A DNA stretch of 64,000 nucleotides from contig CAJOJA010000005.1 in the NCBI GenBank assembly GCA_905234735.1, forward strand, positions 116,815-180,814. The letters run 5' to 3'. Below the pieces are notes generated by a model. The model worked only from the letters and a program-made list of their open reading frames with translations. It did not search any database and was not told the DNA's origin. The position numbers and the translations under genes are program-made. Positions 27,922 through 38,000 of this stretch are shown piece by piece (the first letter of the stretch is position 1; each line of letters begins with the position of its first letter). This DNA is from an uncultured Bacteroidaceae bacterium. Lineage in GTDB: Bacteria; Bacteroidota; Bacteroidia; Bacteroidales; Bacteroidaceae.

Positions 27922-28554
27922 ATGAAGAAAAAAGAATTGTATGGGCGCGTGATGGAGTACTTCCAGCGCGAAATGCCCGAGGCGGAGACGGAGCTGCACT
28001 ACGAAGACCCGTTCCAATTGTTGGTGGCTGTAATCCTCAGCGCACAATGCACGGACCGGCGGGTGAACATGGTGACGCCCCGACTCTTCGAGGACTACCC
28101 CACAGCCGAGGCTATGGCGCTGGCCACACCAGAGACGATATACGAGTACGTTCGCAGTGTGTCGTACCCCAACAGTAAGGCACGCCATCTAGTGGAAATG
28201 GCAAAAATGTTACTATCTGATTATCAAGGTTCAGTACCTGATACGTTAGAGCAACTGATAAAGCTTCCAGGAGTGGGGCGAAAGACGGCCAACGTGGTGC
28301 AGAGCGTGGCCTTCGGCAAGTCGGCAATGGCCGTAGACACGCACGTCTTCCGCGTCGCGCACCGCATCGGACTGGTACCCCGCAGCTGCACCACCCCCTA
28401 CGCCGTTGAGCGCGAACTCGTGAAACACATCCCCCAGGCGCTCATCCCCCGTGCCCATCATTGGCTCATCCTGCACGGGCGCTACGTGTGTCAGGCGCGC
28501 AGGTCAAAATGTGAGGAATGTGGGTTGCTGGGGACTTGTCGGCAGAAATTATAA
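27922..28554 (+). CDS. nth: Endonuclease III, DNA base-excision glycosylase/AP lyase
   Basis: 210 residues from the ATG directly after the promoter. A longer open frame upstream is made of repeat sequence and is not coding. It has the helix-hairpin-helix LPGVGRKTANVV with catalytic Lys121 and Asp139 (AVDTHVFR). The 4Fe-4S cluster motif is C190-x6-C197-x2-C200-x5-C206. The enzyme removes oxidised pyrimidines and nicks abasic sites. Confidence 0.96.
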   Translation: MKKKELYGRVMEYFQREMPEAETELHYEDPFQLLVAVILSAQCTDRRVNMVTPRLFEDYPTAEAMALATPETIYEYVRSVSYPNSKARHLVEMAKMLLSDYQGSVPDTLEQLIKLPGVGRKTANVVQSVAFGKSAMAVDTHVFRVAHRIGLVPRSCTTPYAVERELVKHIPQALIPRAHHWLILHGRYVCQARRSKCEECGLLGTCRQKL

Positions 28555-28560
28555 AAATAT

Positions 28561-28646
28561 TATGAATAATACATTATGAATTAGGCATTTTTTTGTATCT
28601 TTGCACTCATTAACCGATAACTATTAACCAATAACCCATTAAAACT
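28561..28646. repeat. Heptamer arrays flanking the pgk promoter
   Basis: Two short arrays of 7-bp period: ATTATGA-type units at about 28559-28585, and ATTAACC/GATAACT/ATTAACC/AATAACC units at about 28609-28636 in the pgk leader. Confidence 0.7.
28596..28603 (+). promoter_or_regulatory. -7 box for pgk
   Basis: TATCTTTG, 43 nt before the pgk ATG. A -33 TTTG is not seen at 20 bp. Confidence 0.65.
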
Positions 28647-29915
28647 ATGACAATCAAAGATTTCAACTTTGCCGGCAAGAAGGCAATTGTGCGCGTTGAC
28701 TTCAACGTGCCCCTGGACGGAAATGGCAACATCACCGACGACACTCGCATCCGCGGTGCACTGCCCACACTGAAGCACATCCTCGGACAGGGTGGCGCCG
28801 TCATCATCATGTCGCACATGGGCAAACCCAAAGGTAAGGTGGACATGAAGAAGTCGCTGGGACAGATCAAGGATGCTGTGGCCAAGGCTCTGGGCGTTCC
28901 CGTAGCATTCGCTCCCGACTGTGCCAAGGCTGCCGATGCCGCCAAGGCCCTGAAGATGGGCGAGGCACTGATGCTGGAGAACCTCCGCTTCTATCCCGAA
29001 GAGGAAGGCAAGCCCGTAGGCCTGGAGAAGGGTACACCCGAGTACGACGCTGCCAAGAAGGCCCTGAAGGAGACCCAGAAGGAGTTTGCCAAGACGCTGG
29101 CCAGCTACGCCGACTGCTACGTGATGGACGCCTTCGGTACAGCCCACCGCAAGCATGCCTCTACGGCCGTCATCGCCGACTACTTCGACGCCGACAACAA
29201 GATGCTCGGTTTCCTGATGGAGAAGGAAGTGCAGGCCGTCGACAACGTGCTGAACAACATCAAGCGCCCCTTCGTGGCCATCATGGGTGGTTCGAAGGTC
29301 AGCACCAAAATCGGTATCATCGAGAACCTGCTGGGCAAGGTGGACAAGCTCATCCTCTGCGGTGGCATGACCTACACCTTCATGAAGGCTCACGGCGGCG
29401 AGATTGGCAACTCTATCGTTGAGCTCGACAAGCTGGACGTGGCCCTGGGCGTAGAGGAAATGGCCAAGAAGAACGGCGTAGAGCTGGTTCTGGCCGAGGA
29501 CAGCATCTGCTGCACAGGTTACGACTTCGCCACCTTCAGCGTGAAGCCCGGTGCCCAGATCAAGACCTTCCCCTCGAACGCCATCGAGGAAGGTTGGGAC
29601 GGTCTGGACGTAGGCCCCATCAGCCAGGCTAAGTTTGCCAAGGCCATCGAGGGTGCCAAGACCATCCTGTGGAACGGTCCTGCCGGCTGCTTCGAGTGCG
29701 ACGATTTCGACAAGGGTAGCCGCGCCGTAGGCGAAGCCGTAGCAAAGGCAACTGCCGAGGGAGCCTTCTCACTCATCGGTGGTGGTGACTCTGTGGCTTG
29801 TGTCCACAAGTTCGGCCTGGAAGACAAGGTCAGCTACATCAGCACCGGCGGTGGCGCTCTGCTCGAGGCCATCGAGGGTAAGGTGCTGCCCGGCGTAGCC
29901 GCTATCAAGGGCTAA
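28647..29915 (+). CDS. pgk: Phosphoglycerate kinase
   Basis: 422 residues. It transfers phosphate between 1,3-bisphosphoglycerate and ADP in glycolysis. Motifs: RVDFNVPLD near the start, the [12 protein letters not shown] substrate region, SHMGKPKG, a GGSKVSTKI segment, and the nucleotide-binding [13 protein letters not shown] near the end. Codon use is strongly biased toward C/G-ending codons, typical of a highly expressed core gene. Confidence 0.97.
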   Translation: MTIKDFNFAGKKAIVRVDFNVPLDGNGNITDDTRIRGALPTLKHILGQGGAVIIMSHMGKPKGKVDMKKSLGQIKDAVAKALGVPVAFAPDCAKAADAAKALKMGEALMLENLRFYPEEEGKPVGLEKGTPEYDAAKKALKETQKEFAKTLASYADCYVMDAFGTAHRKHASTAVIADYFDADNKMLGFLMEKEVQAVDNVLNNIKRPFVAIMGGSKVSTKIGIIENLLGKVDKLILCGGMTYTFMKAHGGEIGNSIVELDKLDVALGVEEMAKKNGVELVLAEDSICCTGYDFATFSVKPGAQIKTFPSNAIEEGWDGLDVGPISQAKFAKAIEGAKTILWNGPAGCFECDDFDKGSRAVGEAVAKATAEGAFSLIGGGDSVACVHKFGLEDKVSYISTGGGALLEAIEGKVLPGVAAIKG

Positions 29916-29928
29916 CAAACCACCCGCC

Positions 29929-30891
29929 TTGAAAAGACCGATCCACATCCTAATGACCCTGCTCCTCCTTGCAGCATGCCGGGGGGAGCAGGTTTCCGTA
30001 TCGACCGACGACAATGCGCAGGCCGACTCGTTGGCCCTGCACGTGGCCGTCATGCCTGTAGCCGACTGCCTGCCCATCTGCTACGCACAAGAGAAACGAC
30101 TGTTCGCGAAGCAGGGGCTCGATGTCAGGCTACAACTCTTCGCCTCGCAGATGGATGCCGACACGGCGCTGCTCTACGGACACGTGGAACTGGCCTACAC
30201 CGACCTGGCCCGACTGCTGGAAATGCAAGGCGACAGCTTGCCCCTGCGCGCCGTTGCCGCTATGGACGGACGACTGAGTCTGCTGACAACACGCAAGAAA
30301 CGTATACGCCGGCTCCAGGACCTGAACGAACGCATGATTGCACTGGACCGACTGAGCACATCGGACTACTGGAGCGACGAAATCATGAAGCAGGCCGGGA
30401 TGGAGCGAACGGCTATTTACCGCCCCCAAATCAACGACGTACAGCTCCGACGGAAGATGCTCCACGACCAACTCGTCGACGGAGCACTACTGCCCGAACC
30501 CTACGCCACGCAGGCCGAGCGACAGGGCCACAGGCGTATCTTCTCCACACCCGACTCAGCCGTCATATTCAATTGCCTGGCCACACGAGCTAACGTACTG
30601 AATGTCAGTCGACAACGCGACCAGTTGCAGGACTTCTTCCGCATCTACAACCAGGCCGTAGCTGAACTCAACCACAAACCCGACGAGGCCCTGCTGCGCA
30701 CCATCTGGCTGCGCGACTATCAGTTGCCAGCCTCGCTGGCCGACTCCATGCCTCCCCTATCCTATCCCAAAGCACGAAGTCCCAAGGACGCCGATGCCGA
30801 CGCTGCACTGCAATGGTTGCTGGCACGCGAACGCACACTAAACCGACGCCAACGGGATTCACTATTAAGCAAACTACCCCTTGACCATTGA
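29929..30891 (+). CDS. Lipoprotein, NMT1/THI5-like ABC substrate-binding protein
   Basis: 320 residues, apparently starting at a TTG (29929). A short signal ends in a lipobox (LLLLAAC), so it is predicted to be lipid-anchored. The mature part begins like a periplasmic binding protein of the NMT1 type (LPICYAQEKRLFAKQGLDV; then VELAYTDLARLLE). No permease or ATPase gene is nearby, so the transported ligand is unknown. It lies 13 nt after pgk and 3 nt before the TPR gene. Confidence 0.75.
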   Translation: MKRPIHILMTLLLLAACRGEQVSVSTDDNAQADSLALHVAVMPVADCLPICYAQEKRLFAKQGLDVRLQLFASQMDADTALLYGHVELAYTDLARLLEMQGDSLPLRAVAAMDGRLSLLTTRKKRIRRLQDLNERMIALDRLSTSDYWSDEIMKQAGMERTAIYRPQINDVQLRRKMLHDQLVDGALLPEPYATQAERQGHRRIFSTPDSAVIFNCLATRANVLNVSRQRDQLQDFFRIYNQAVAELNHKPDEALLRTIWLRDYQLPASLADSMPPLSYPKARSPKDADADAALQWLLARERTLNRRQRDSLLSKLPLDH

Positions 30892-30894
30892 TCC

Positions 30895-33024
30895 ATGAAC
30901 AACGACACGAACCACATAGACAAGAAAACACTGGACCAACTGACCACTCATGCCGAAGAGGAACTCCTGCAGGGCCACCTGAGCCTGAGCATAGACCTCG
31001 TACGGAACCTTATGCAGTCGCTGGGCAACCTGCCTTGGCAGACAAACATGGTGGCAGACGTCGACTACGTGGAGGAGAACTACCAACTCATGCTCCACTA
31101 CATGGAACAAGGCATGGACGACCCGATGCAGAAGAAAGTCTATCAGCGCCTGGTGCAGAAGACCCACCGCGCACTGCTGGACATACGGCGCACCTACGAC
31201 ATCTCCACCTCGGTCAACGTATATTCGGAGTGGAGCCATAAACTATGGAAGCCGGATAAACACGAAGACAAACCCAAGATTGGGTTCAAGGGAACCGACG
31301 AGCAGGGATTCACACGCCCTGACTACGCCTTCAACCTCGTATGGACAGCCCCACAGCTGACCCCCGAGACGGAACAGGAGATACGCCTGATGCTCACACG
31401 CGAGGATACGACCATCATCCGATTCCTGCTGCACGCACTCACGCTGGCTCTGATGCACTACTACGATGCCGCCAAACTGAGCATATTGACCGACTTTGCC
31501 CTCAATCCGGAGCAACCCGACGACGTGCGAGCCAGCGCCGCATTCGGCGTAGCCGTTGCCCTGCATCTTCACCACAAGGTCATACCCTTGTACGAGAGAC
31601 TTGCCGAACGCCTGTCCGACAGACAGACATACACCAAGGAGATGCTGGAGATGCTGACACAAATCCAGTACCACGTAGCTCTGTATCGCGACAGCGAACG
31701 CTTCCATCAGAAATTCGAACAGGAGATTTTGCCCACCCTGGTAAAGGTGACGCAACAACGGATGAAGCTGGGGTTCGACGACATGAGCATCGACCTCACC
31801 GACCCCGACGAAGCACCATTCATCAGCAAAAAGACACGCAAGAAACTGATGAAGAACCTGCAGGAGTGGGCACAACTCTTCAACGACGGGATGGACGTGA
31901 ACCTGCGCACCTTCACCTCGCTGAAGAACTTCCCCTTCTTCCAGCAACTGCCCCACTGGCTGGCCCCCTTCGCCGTACCCGAAGGTGCAGAGTGGGACCT
32001 GCAAATGGTGAACAAACTCCCCCTCTGCGACAACGACAAATACTCCGTGGCCATGCTCCTGCAACACATGCCGAAGGAACAACGCGAACAAATGGGGGCA
32101 ATCATGAGAGAACAGGAGGAGAACTTTGACAACATTTTCCGCGCCGGCATCGACCATTGTCAGAATGTGGTACACACGTTCTACCGCTGCCTGAAACGCT
32201 CCCCCTGGACGGGACTCTGGCCCGACATCTACGACTCGATGATGCTCACGGACACCCCCATAGTAGGGGACGCCCTAAAGGGGGACGCAAACTATCTGCG
32301 CAAACTTTCGACCATGCTCATGCACAACAAGAACTTCGAACTGGCCGAACAGCATCTGCAGCTGCTTGTACAGCTGGAAGGCAGCGGACTGGACATGCTC
32401 AAGCAGCGTGCGCTGTGCCTACAAGAAATGGGAAAATACTCGCGAGCCATCAGCCTCTACCAGCAGGCCCTGGCACTGGCCGAAAACGACGAAACCATAC
32501 TCTATCGACTCCAGTACTGCTATGCCCAAACGGGAAGGTACGACGAACAGTTGAATTGCCTGCTAGCGCTGGAGAAGGCCCATCCCGACGACGCACAAAT
32601 GCTCACCGAGACCGGCCTCTGCCTAATGCAACTGCAACGTTGGGAGGAAGCCCAGAAGCGGTTCTTCAAGATGGAGTTCCAGCACGTCAAAGAAGTCCCC
32701 TCGCAAAGGGCCATCGCCTGGTGTGCACTCCGACTGAAGGACTATAAACTGGCATCGCAATACTACAACCTGCTCCTGAACCTGACCGACGGACAAGCCC
32801 GCTGGGAAGACTACCTGAATGCCGCACACGTGGCCTGGCTGCAAAACGATATCGTACAGGCCCTACCCCTCTATCGCGAATACGTTCATCGCTACATTAC
32901 GGCAAACCCAGAAACGAAGAATGCACTTGTCCCCTTCGAGCAGGATGTTCCCATACTGAAGGAACACGGAAAGACGGCCACAGACATCGCCCTGTTGCAC
33001 GACCTCATAGGGAAGAGTAGATAA
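30895..33024 (+). CDS. Large tetratricopeptide-repeat protein
   Basis: 709 residues, no signal peptide, so probably cytoplasmic. The N-terminal two thirds are helical, with no recognised domain. TPR units cover about residues 460-650 (LAEQHLQLLVQLEG; KYSRAISLYQQALALAEND; RYDEQLNCLLALEKAHPDD; RWEEAQKRFFKME). It likely serves as a protein-interaction scaffold. Specific partners are not evident. Starts 3 nt after the lipoprotein gene. Confidence 0.8.
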   Translation: MNNDTNHIDKKTLDQLTTHAEEELLQGHLSLSIDLVRNLMQSLGNLPWQTNMVADVDYVEENYQLMLHYMEQGMDDPMQKKVYQRLVQKTHRALLDIRRTYDISTSVNVYSEWSHKLWKPDKHEDKPKIGFKGTDEQGFTRPDYAFNLVWTAPQLTPETEQEIRLMLTREDTTIIRFLLHALTLALMHYYDAAKLSILTDFALNPEQPDDVRASAAFGVAVALHLHHKVIPLYERLAERLSDRQTYTKEMLEMLTQIQYHVALYRDSERFHQKFEQEILPTLVKVTQQRMKLGFDDMSIDLTDPDEAPFISKKTRKKLMKNLQEWAQLFNDGMDVNLRTFTSLKNFPFFQQLPHWLAPFAVPEGAEWDLQMVNKLPLCDNDKYSVAMLLQHMPKEQREQMGAIMREQEENFDNIFRAGIDHCQNVVHTFYRCLKRSPWTGLWPDIYDSMMLTDTPIVGDALKGDANYLRKLSTMLMHNKNFELAEQHLQLLVQLEGSGLDMLKQRALCLQEMGKYSRAISLYQQALALAENDETILYRLQYCYAQTGRYDEQLNCLLALEKAHPDDAQMLTETGLCLMQLQRWEEAQKRFFKMEFQHVKEVPSQRAIAWCALRLKDYKLASQYYNLLLNLTDGQARWEDYLNAAHVAWLQNDIVQALPLYREYVHRYITANPETKNALVPFEQDVPILKEHGKTATDIALLHDLIGKSR

Positions 33025-33046
33025 AAGGGGGTTATAACAACCCCTT
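33025..33046. terminator. Hairpin between convergent TPR and phospholipase D-family genes
   Basis: AAGGGG(G)TT and AACCCCTT form an 8-bp stem with one bulge and a small A+T loop. It lies immediately after the TPR stop and covers the stop of the opposing gene, which fits a compact bidirectional terminator. Confidence 0.5.
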
Positions 33047-34270
33047 GATGGGTTGGAAGACGCGGCCGATAAAGCGCTGCTTCAGCGAGAAACGCTGGCG
33101 AAAGTTCTCTGGCGTCAGCAGTTGGCTCTGCTGCAAGTCCTTACGGAAGAGGCTGTCGATTTGGGCTGTTGTTTCAGGCGAGAAGACGTAGGTGTTCATC
33201 TCGTAGTCGTAGCGCAGACTCCGCCCGTCCAGATTGGCCGTTCCGATGGTGCAGAACTCCCCGTCCACCGTCATCAGCTTGCTATGGTGGAACCCTCCTT
33301 CGAAATAATAGACCTCTGCCCCATGCTTCATCATCTTCTTCATCTGTATGCTCACCACCTCGGGCGTCACACGGTTGTCGCTGGTGGCAGAAACCATAAT
33401 CTGCATACGGACACCACGTCGGAGGGCGCGCTTTAAGGCCCGTCGCACGCTGTGTGTCAAGGTAGGATAAGGATTCACGATGCGAATCTCCTTTTGGGCT
33501 AATCGGAGAGCAGCGACATAGGACTGCCTGATTTGTCGATTCGAGAGCTTGGGCTCGCGATTGACCATCGTCACGATTTTGTCGCCCTGGGTCTTGGGAG
33601 TGGCGTGATACGCGAGCGAATCCAAGTGCTCGCCCGTAGTCCGCTCCCAGATGCGGGCAAATATCCGCTGGAACTCGTCCACGACGGGGCCCTCCATACG
33701 AACCTGCATATCGCGCCAGGGGCCTGTGCGCTCAGTGCCGTGAATGTAATAATCGGAAACGTTCATGCCGCCCGTGTAAGCCGAAAGTCCGTCCACGATG
33801 ACGTTCTTGCGATGGTCGCGATGCAGCATATTGTGAATCCAGGGGAAGTGTAAGGGGTCGAAGACGCCGACTTTGATGCCCAGGGCGCGCAGGCTGTCCA
33901 ATTGTTCGTCCGTCCAAATCTGGGGTGCCTTGTAGTTGCCGTAGGCGTCGATGAGCAAGCGCACCTGTACGCCCTCCTGTACCTTCCGATGAAGCAGATG
34001 AATCAGCTCGCCACCGATGCTGTCGTTACGGAAGATGAAATACTCCAGGTGAACGAAACGTTCAGCGTTGCCGATGACACGAAACATGTCGGCAAACTTC
34101 TCACGCGCAGAAGGCAATAGCGTGACGCTGTTGCCCTCGTATTCGGGGTTGCCCTGTTTCTTCAGGGCCTGCCGCATAGCTTCCGAGACCGTCTGTGCCC
34201 TACAGGGCGCAACTGAAGTTATCGACAATGCCCAACAGACGATGATTGTCGTCAACCACCAGCACGGCAT
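33032..34270 (-). CDS. Phospholipase D-family protein (cardiolipin synthase-like)
   Basis: About 412 residues from the ATG at 34270 (MPCWWLTTIIVCWALS), which gives a signal peptide or membrane anchor ending near APCRAQ; the frame is open further up. Two HKD motifs are present: HRKNVIVDG and HHSKLMTVDG, the latter followed by GTANLDGRS. Members make cardiolipin or hydrolyse phosphodiesters. It overlaps kdsD by about 70 bp, so the start is uncertain. Confidence 0.82.
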   Translation of the reverse strand: MPCWWLTTIIVCWALSITSVAPCRAQTVSEAMRQALKKQGNPEYEGNSVTLLPSAREKFADMFRVIGNAERFVHLEYFIFRNDSIGGELIHLLHRKVQEGVQVRLLIDAYGNYKAPQIWTDEQLDSLRALGIKVGVFDPLHFPWIHNMLHRDHRKNVIVDGLSAYTGGMNVSDYYIHGTERTGPWRDMQVRMEGPVVDEFQRIFARIWERTTGEHLDSLAYHATPKTQGDKIVTMVNREPKLSNRQIRQSYVAALRLAQKEIRIVNPYPTLTHSVRRALKRALRRGVRMQIMVSATSDNRVTPEVVSIQMKKMMKHGAEVYYFEGGFHHSKLMTVDGEFCTIGTANLDGRSLRYDYEMNTYVFSPETTAQIDSLFRKDLQQSQLLTPENFRQRFSLKQRFIGRVFQPIKGLL

Positions 34271-35147
34271 GAATCTTGTTGTCTTGCAGGATATGTTGTA
34301 TCTCACTAATCTTTGTATTTGGGGAAACACATTTGGGGTTATGCGTCATCACCTGACCCACATTCACTTCAAAGAAATGCTCGCGCAGACTCTGCATGGC
34401 CCGACGCACGTCGCCGTCGGTAATGATGCCCGTGACCCGGCCATCCTCCACGATGACACACAGTCCCAGACGTCCCTCGCTGACGTGTATCACCGTCTCG
34501 CCCATTGGCATGTCGGGCGAGATTACGGGGAGGTCTTCGCTGCGCATAACATCTCGCGCACGCGTAAGTAGCCGTTTACCCAGCGAGCCACCGGGATGGA
34601 AGCGTGCAAAGTCGCGCTCCTTGAACTGACGGCGTTCTATCAGGGCACAGGCCAGCGCATCGCCCATCGCCAGCGTGGCCGTAGTGCTGCAGGTGGGTGC
34701 CAGGTTCAGCGGACAAGCCTCGCGACGGATGTCAGCGTTGATGTGGCACGTGCTGTTCTTAGCCAGCAAACTGTCGGGATTGCTGGTCATGCTGATGAGA
34801 GAAATATTTTCTTCTATCAGGAAGGGGATGAAACGCAGCAGTTCGTCGGTCATGCCCGAGTGGCTGATGGCTATCACCATATCATCGTGGGTTATCACAC
34901 CCAGGTCACCATGAAACAGGTCGAGGGGCGATACGTAGAAGGCCGGTGTGCCCGTGCTGCTCAGCGTGGCTGCAATCTTGGCGGCGATATGTCCGCTCTT
35001 GCCGACGCCCGTCAAGATAACCTTGCCGCGACAGCTTATTATCAAGTCCACCGCATGGTCAAATTCCTCGTTCAGCTGCGGAATCAGGCTCAATATGGCC
35101 TGCGCCTCTTCACGCAAACATTGTTCTGCAATCTCTCTGTTCGTCAT
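34200..35147 (-). CDS. kdsD: Arabinose-5-phosphate isomerase (SIS and two CBS domains)
   Basis: 315 residues. An N-terminal SIS domain (GVGKSGHIAAKIAATLSSTG; SHSGMTDELL) converts ribulose-5-phosphate to arabinose-5-phosphate for Kdo synthesis. The segment after it has HPGGSLGKRL, and two CBS domains follow (from VMRSEDLPVI and VMTHNPKCVS) that may sense a ligand. Its ATG overlaps the kdsA stop as ATGA, so the first two Kdo genes are coupled. Confidence 0.95.
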   Translation of the reverse strand: MTNREIAEQCLREEAQAILSLIPQLNEEFDHAVDLIISCRGKVILTGVGKSGHIAAKIAATLSSTGTPAFYVSPLDLFHGDLGVITHDDMVIAISHSGMTDELLRFIPFLIEENISLISMTSNPDSLLAKNSTCHINADIRREACPLNLAPTCSTTATLAMGDALACALIERRQFKERDFARFHPGGSLGKRLLTRARDVMRSEDLPVISPDMPMGETVIHVSEGRLGLCVIVEDGRVTGIITDGDVRRAMQSLREHFFEVNVGQVMTHNPKCVSPNTKISEIQHILQDNKIHAVLVVDDNHRLLGIVDNFSCAL

Positions 35148-35899
35148 TCTAACAATGATTTTACGACTTGCTCAAGGTCACGCAGATATAGCATATTAGG
35201 CCCGTCGCTCAGCGCCTTCTCGGGGTCGGGATGCACCTCAAAGAAATAGCCCGTTGCCCCGAAGGCCTTTGCAGCAAGGGCCATAGCCGGCACGAACTCA
35301 CGGTTGCCGCCCGTCTTTCCGCCAGCACCGCCTGGCCGCTGAACGGAATGCGTGCAATCCATGATGACGCGCGGTGTCCATCGCTTCATATCGGGGATAT
35401 TGCGGAAGTCCACCACCAGGTTGTTGTAGCCGTACATGTTGCCACGCTCCGTCAACCATACGTCTGTGGCTCCACTCTCGCGACATTTCTCCACGGGGTA
35501 TTGCATGTCCATTCCAGAAAGGAACTGGGCCTTCTTGATGTTCACAGGTTTGCCCGTCCGTGCTGCCGCCACCAGGAGGTCGGTCTGTCGGCAGAGGAAG
35601 GCCGGTATCTGCAAGACGTCCACCACTTCGCCCACGGCTGCTGCCTGCCGGCTCTCGTGAATGTCCGTAAGCAAGGGCAGCCCGTATGCGTCGCGAATGT
35701 CGGCCAGCATCTGCATTCCCCGTTCGAGCCCAGGGCCGCGATAACTGGAGAGGCTGGTGCGGTTGGCCTTGTCGAACGAAGCCTTGAAATAGACGTCGAG
35801 GTCGTAGGCTGCCCTGAGTCGCACCAGCTCCTGGGCAACCAGTTTCATGCACTCCATGTCCTCTATCACGCACGGACCTGCAATAAATATCGGTTTCAT
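35144..35899 (-). CDS. kdsA: 3-deoxy-8-phosphooctulonate synthase
   Basis: About 251 residues from MKPIFIAGPC (35899); an ATG at 35908 is the alternative. KdsA condenses arabinose-5-phosphate with phosphoenolpyruvate to Kdo-8-phosphate for lipopolysaccharide. Motifs: IAGPCVIE, KASFDKANRTS, VLQIPAFLCRQTDLL, DCTHSVQRPG, and EVHPDPEKALSDG. Expressed from a promoter interlocked with that of the divergent MaoC gene. Confidence 0.95.
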   Translation of the reverse strand: MKPIFIAGPCVIEDMECMKLVAQELVRLRAAYDLDVYFKASFDKANRTSLSSYRGPGLERGMQMLADIRDAYGLPLLTDIHESRQAAAVGEVVDVLQIPAFLCRQTDLLVAAARTGKPVNIKKAQFLSGMDMQYPVEKCRESGATDVWLTERGNMYGYNNLVVDFRNIPDMKRWTPRVIMDCTHSVQRPGGAGGKTGGNREFVPAMALAAKAFGATGYFFEVHPDPEKALSDGPNMLYLRDLEQVVKSLLE

Positions 35900-35912
35900 C
35901 TGTTGCATATTT

Positions 35913-35944
35913 TTTGCAAAAGTACAAAAATATTCGTATCTTTG
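35913..35944 (+). promoter_or_regulatory. Promoter for the MaoC-like gene and guaA
   Basis: TTTG (35913-35916), 20 bp, TATCTTTG (35937-35944); perfect spacing, 42 nt before the ATG at 35987. Confidence 0.75.
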
Positions 35945-35948
35945 CAAT
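35917..35948 (-). promoter_or_regulatory. Promoter for kdsA, interlocked with the divergent promoter
   Basis: On the minus strand, ATTG (35948-35945), 20 bp, TACTTTTG (35924-35917). It occupies nearly the same 32 bp as the plus-strand promoter. Confidence 0.6.
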
Positions 35949-35986
35949 CATTATTTCATAAAATATCTAAAACCGACCATCTTGTT

Positions 35987-36448
35987 ATGATAACAGTAAG
36001 CAGTTTCCAGGACTTCCAGCAATGGGAAGGAAAGGATTTGGGGCGGAGTGACTCGATACATGTCAGCCAGGAGCGCATCAACCAGTTTGCCGATGCCACG
36101 CTTGACCACCAGTGGATTCATGTCGACGAGGAACGCTGCCGACAGGAGAGCCCCTTCGGCCAGACGATAGCTCACGGCTACCTTACGCTGTCGCTGCTGC
36201 CCATCATGTGGAACCAGATTGTGGACGTACACAACCTGGAGCGACAGATGAACTACGGCATGGACAAACTGAAGTTCCAGCAGCCCGTACTTTCGGGCCA
36301 GCACGTCTCTATGACAGCCCATCTGGAGGAACTGATGAACCTGCGCGGGGCCATCAAGACCACCGTGAAGATAACCATCTGGATAGACGAGACGGGGAAG
36401 AAGGCGCTGGAGGGCCTGGCCACCTTCGTCTACTACTTCAAAAACTAA
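35987..36448 (+). CDS. MaoC-like (R)-enoyl-CoA hydratase/dehydratase
   Basis: 153 residues, hot-dog fold. The catalytic Asp/His motif is [12 protein letters not shown], and [17 protein letters not shown] follows, as in MaoC enzymes. It would hydrate 2-enoyl-CoA or act on a related thioester. The start at 35987 follows a strong promoter; the frame stays open far upstream over kdsA but that part is non-coding. A CoA-linked gene next to guaA suggests only co-expression, not a shared pathway. Confidence 0.88.
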   Translation: MITVSSFQDFQQWEGKDLGRSDSIHVSQERINQFADATLDHQWIHVDEERCRQESPFGQTIAHGYLTLSLLPIMWNQIVDVHNLERQMNYGMDKLKFQQPVLSGQHVSMTAHLEELMNLRGAIKTTVKITIWIDETGKKALEGLATFVYYFKN

Positions 36449-36473
36449 TGTCCCTTTAACTCCCCTTAATTAT

Positions 36474-38000
36474 ATGCAGGAAAAGATTATCATTCTCGAC
36501 TTCGGTTCGCAGACGACGCAGCTGATTGCCCGACGCCTCCGCGAACTGGACACCTTCTGCGAGATTCTGCCCTACAACAAGTTTCCCGTTGGCGACCCAA
36601 GCGTCATCGGCGTCATATTGGCAGGTTCGCCCTACAGCGTCTACGACCCCGAGGCCTTCAAGGTCGACCTTGGACTGTTCCTTGGGCACATTCCCGTGCT
36701 GGGCATCTGCTACGGGGCACAGTTCATCAGCCACACGCTGGGCGGACGCGTGGAGCCTGCCGACAGCCGCGAGTACGGACGGGCCAATCTGACCACCATC
36801 GACCAGCAGTGTCCGCTGTTTCACGGTTTCGAGCCGAACAGCCAGGTGTGGATGAGTCATGGCGACACCATCACGGCCCTGCCCGATGGGTTCCACGTTG
36901 TAGCCAGCACGGCGAACGTTCATTTTGCAGCCTATCAAGCCGACGACAAGCCTGTCTACGGTGTCCAGTTCCACCCGGAGGTGGCCCATTCGCTGCAGGG
37001 CACGCAACTGCTGAAGAACTTCGTCGTGGACATCTGCGGCGGACATCAGGACTGGAGCCCCAAGAACTTCGTGGAGGCCACCGTGCAGGAACTGCGCGAA
37101 CAGATTGGCCAGGACCGCGTCATTCTGGGCCTTTCGGGCGGTGTGGACAGCAGCGTGGCTGCCGTTCTGCTGAATCGGGCCATAGGCCGGCAACTGACGT
37201 GCATCTTCGTGGATCACGGCATGCTGCGCAAGAACGAGTTCCAGAACGTCATGCACGACTACGAATGCCTGGGGCTGAACGTTATCGGCGTGGATGCTTC
37301 GGACAAGTTCTTTGCCGACCTCGACGGTGTGACGGAACCCGAACGCAAGCGCAAAATCATCGGTCGCGACTTCATTGAGGTGTTCGATGCCGAAGCTCGT
37401 AAGATTACCGATGCCCGCTGGCTGGCTCAGGGCACCATCTACCCCGACCGCATCGAGAGCCTAAACATCACCGGAAAGGTCATCAAGAGCCACCACAACG
37501 TGGGGGGCCTGCCAGAAGAGATGAACCTACGGCTGTGCGAACCGCTGAAGTGGCTGTTCAAGGACGAAGTGCGACGCGTAGGACGCCAGCTGGGGATGCC
37601 CGAGTACCTGATTACGCGCCATCCCTTCCCAGGTCCCGGACTTGCCGTTCGCATACTGGGAGCCATCACGCGCGAGAAAGTGCGCATCCTGCAGGAGGCC
37701 GACGACATCTTCATCCAGGGTCTTCGCGACCAGGGACTCTACGACCAGGTTTGGCAGGCAGGCGCCATACTGCTCAGCGAAGTGCGCAGCGTGGGCGTGA
37801 TGGGCGATGAACGCACGTACGAGAACCCCATTGCCCTGCGTGCCGTCACGAGTAGTGACGCCATGACGGCCGACTGGGCCCGGCTGTCCTACGACTTCCT
37901 GGCGCGTGTGTCCAATGATATTATTAACAAGGTGCGTGGGGTCAACCGCGTTTGCTACGACATCTCGTCGAAGCCGCCTGCAACAATCGAGTGGGAATAA
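36474..38000 (+). CDS. guaA: GMP synthase (glutamine-hydrolysing)
   Basis: 508 residues. The class I amidotransferase domain has catalytic Cys79 (LGICYG) and the His-Glu pair in [10 protein letters not shown]. The ATP pyrophosphatase domain has LSGGVDSSV. The C-terminal dimerisation domain ends in the family-typical TIEWE. It makes GMP from XMP, ATP and glutamine. Its TAA overlaps the next ATG as TAATG. Confidence 0.97.
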   Translation: MQEKIIILDFGSQTTQLIARRLRELDTFCEILPYNKFPVGDPSVIGVILAGSPYSVYDPEAFKVDLGLFLGHIPVLGICYGAQFISHTLGGRVEPADSREYGRANLTTIDQQCPLFHGFEPNSQVWMSHGDTITALPDGFHVVASTANVHFAAYQADDKPVYGVQFHPEVAHSLQGTQLLKNFVVDICGGHQDWSPKNFVEATVQELREQIGQDRVILGLSGGVDSSVAAVLLNRAIGRQLTCIFVDHGMLRKNEFQNVMHDYECLGLNVIGVDASDKFFADLDGVTEPERKRKIIGRDFIEVFDAEARKITDARWLAQGTIYPDRIESLNITGKVIKSHHNVGGLPEEMNLRLCEPLKWLFKDEVRRVGRQLGMPEYLITRHPFPGPGLAVRILGAITREKVRILQEADDIFIQGLRDQGLYDQVWQAGAILLSEVRSVGVMGDERTYENPIALRAVTSSDAMTADWARLSYDFLARVSNDIINKVRGVNRVCYDISSKPPATIEWE

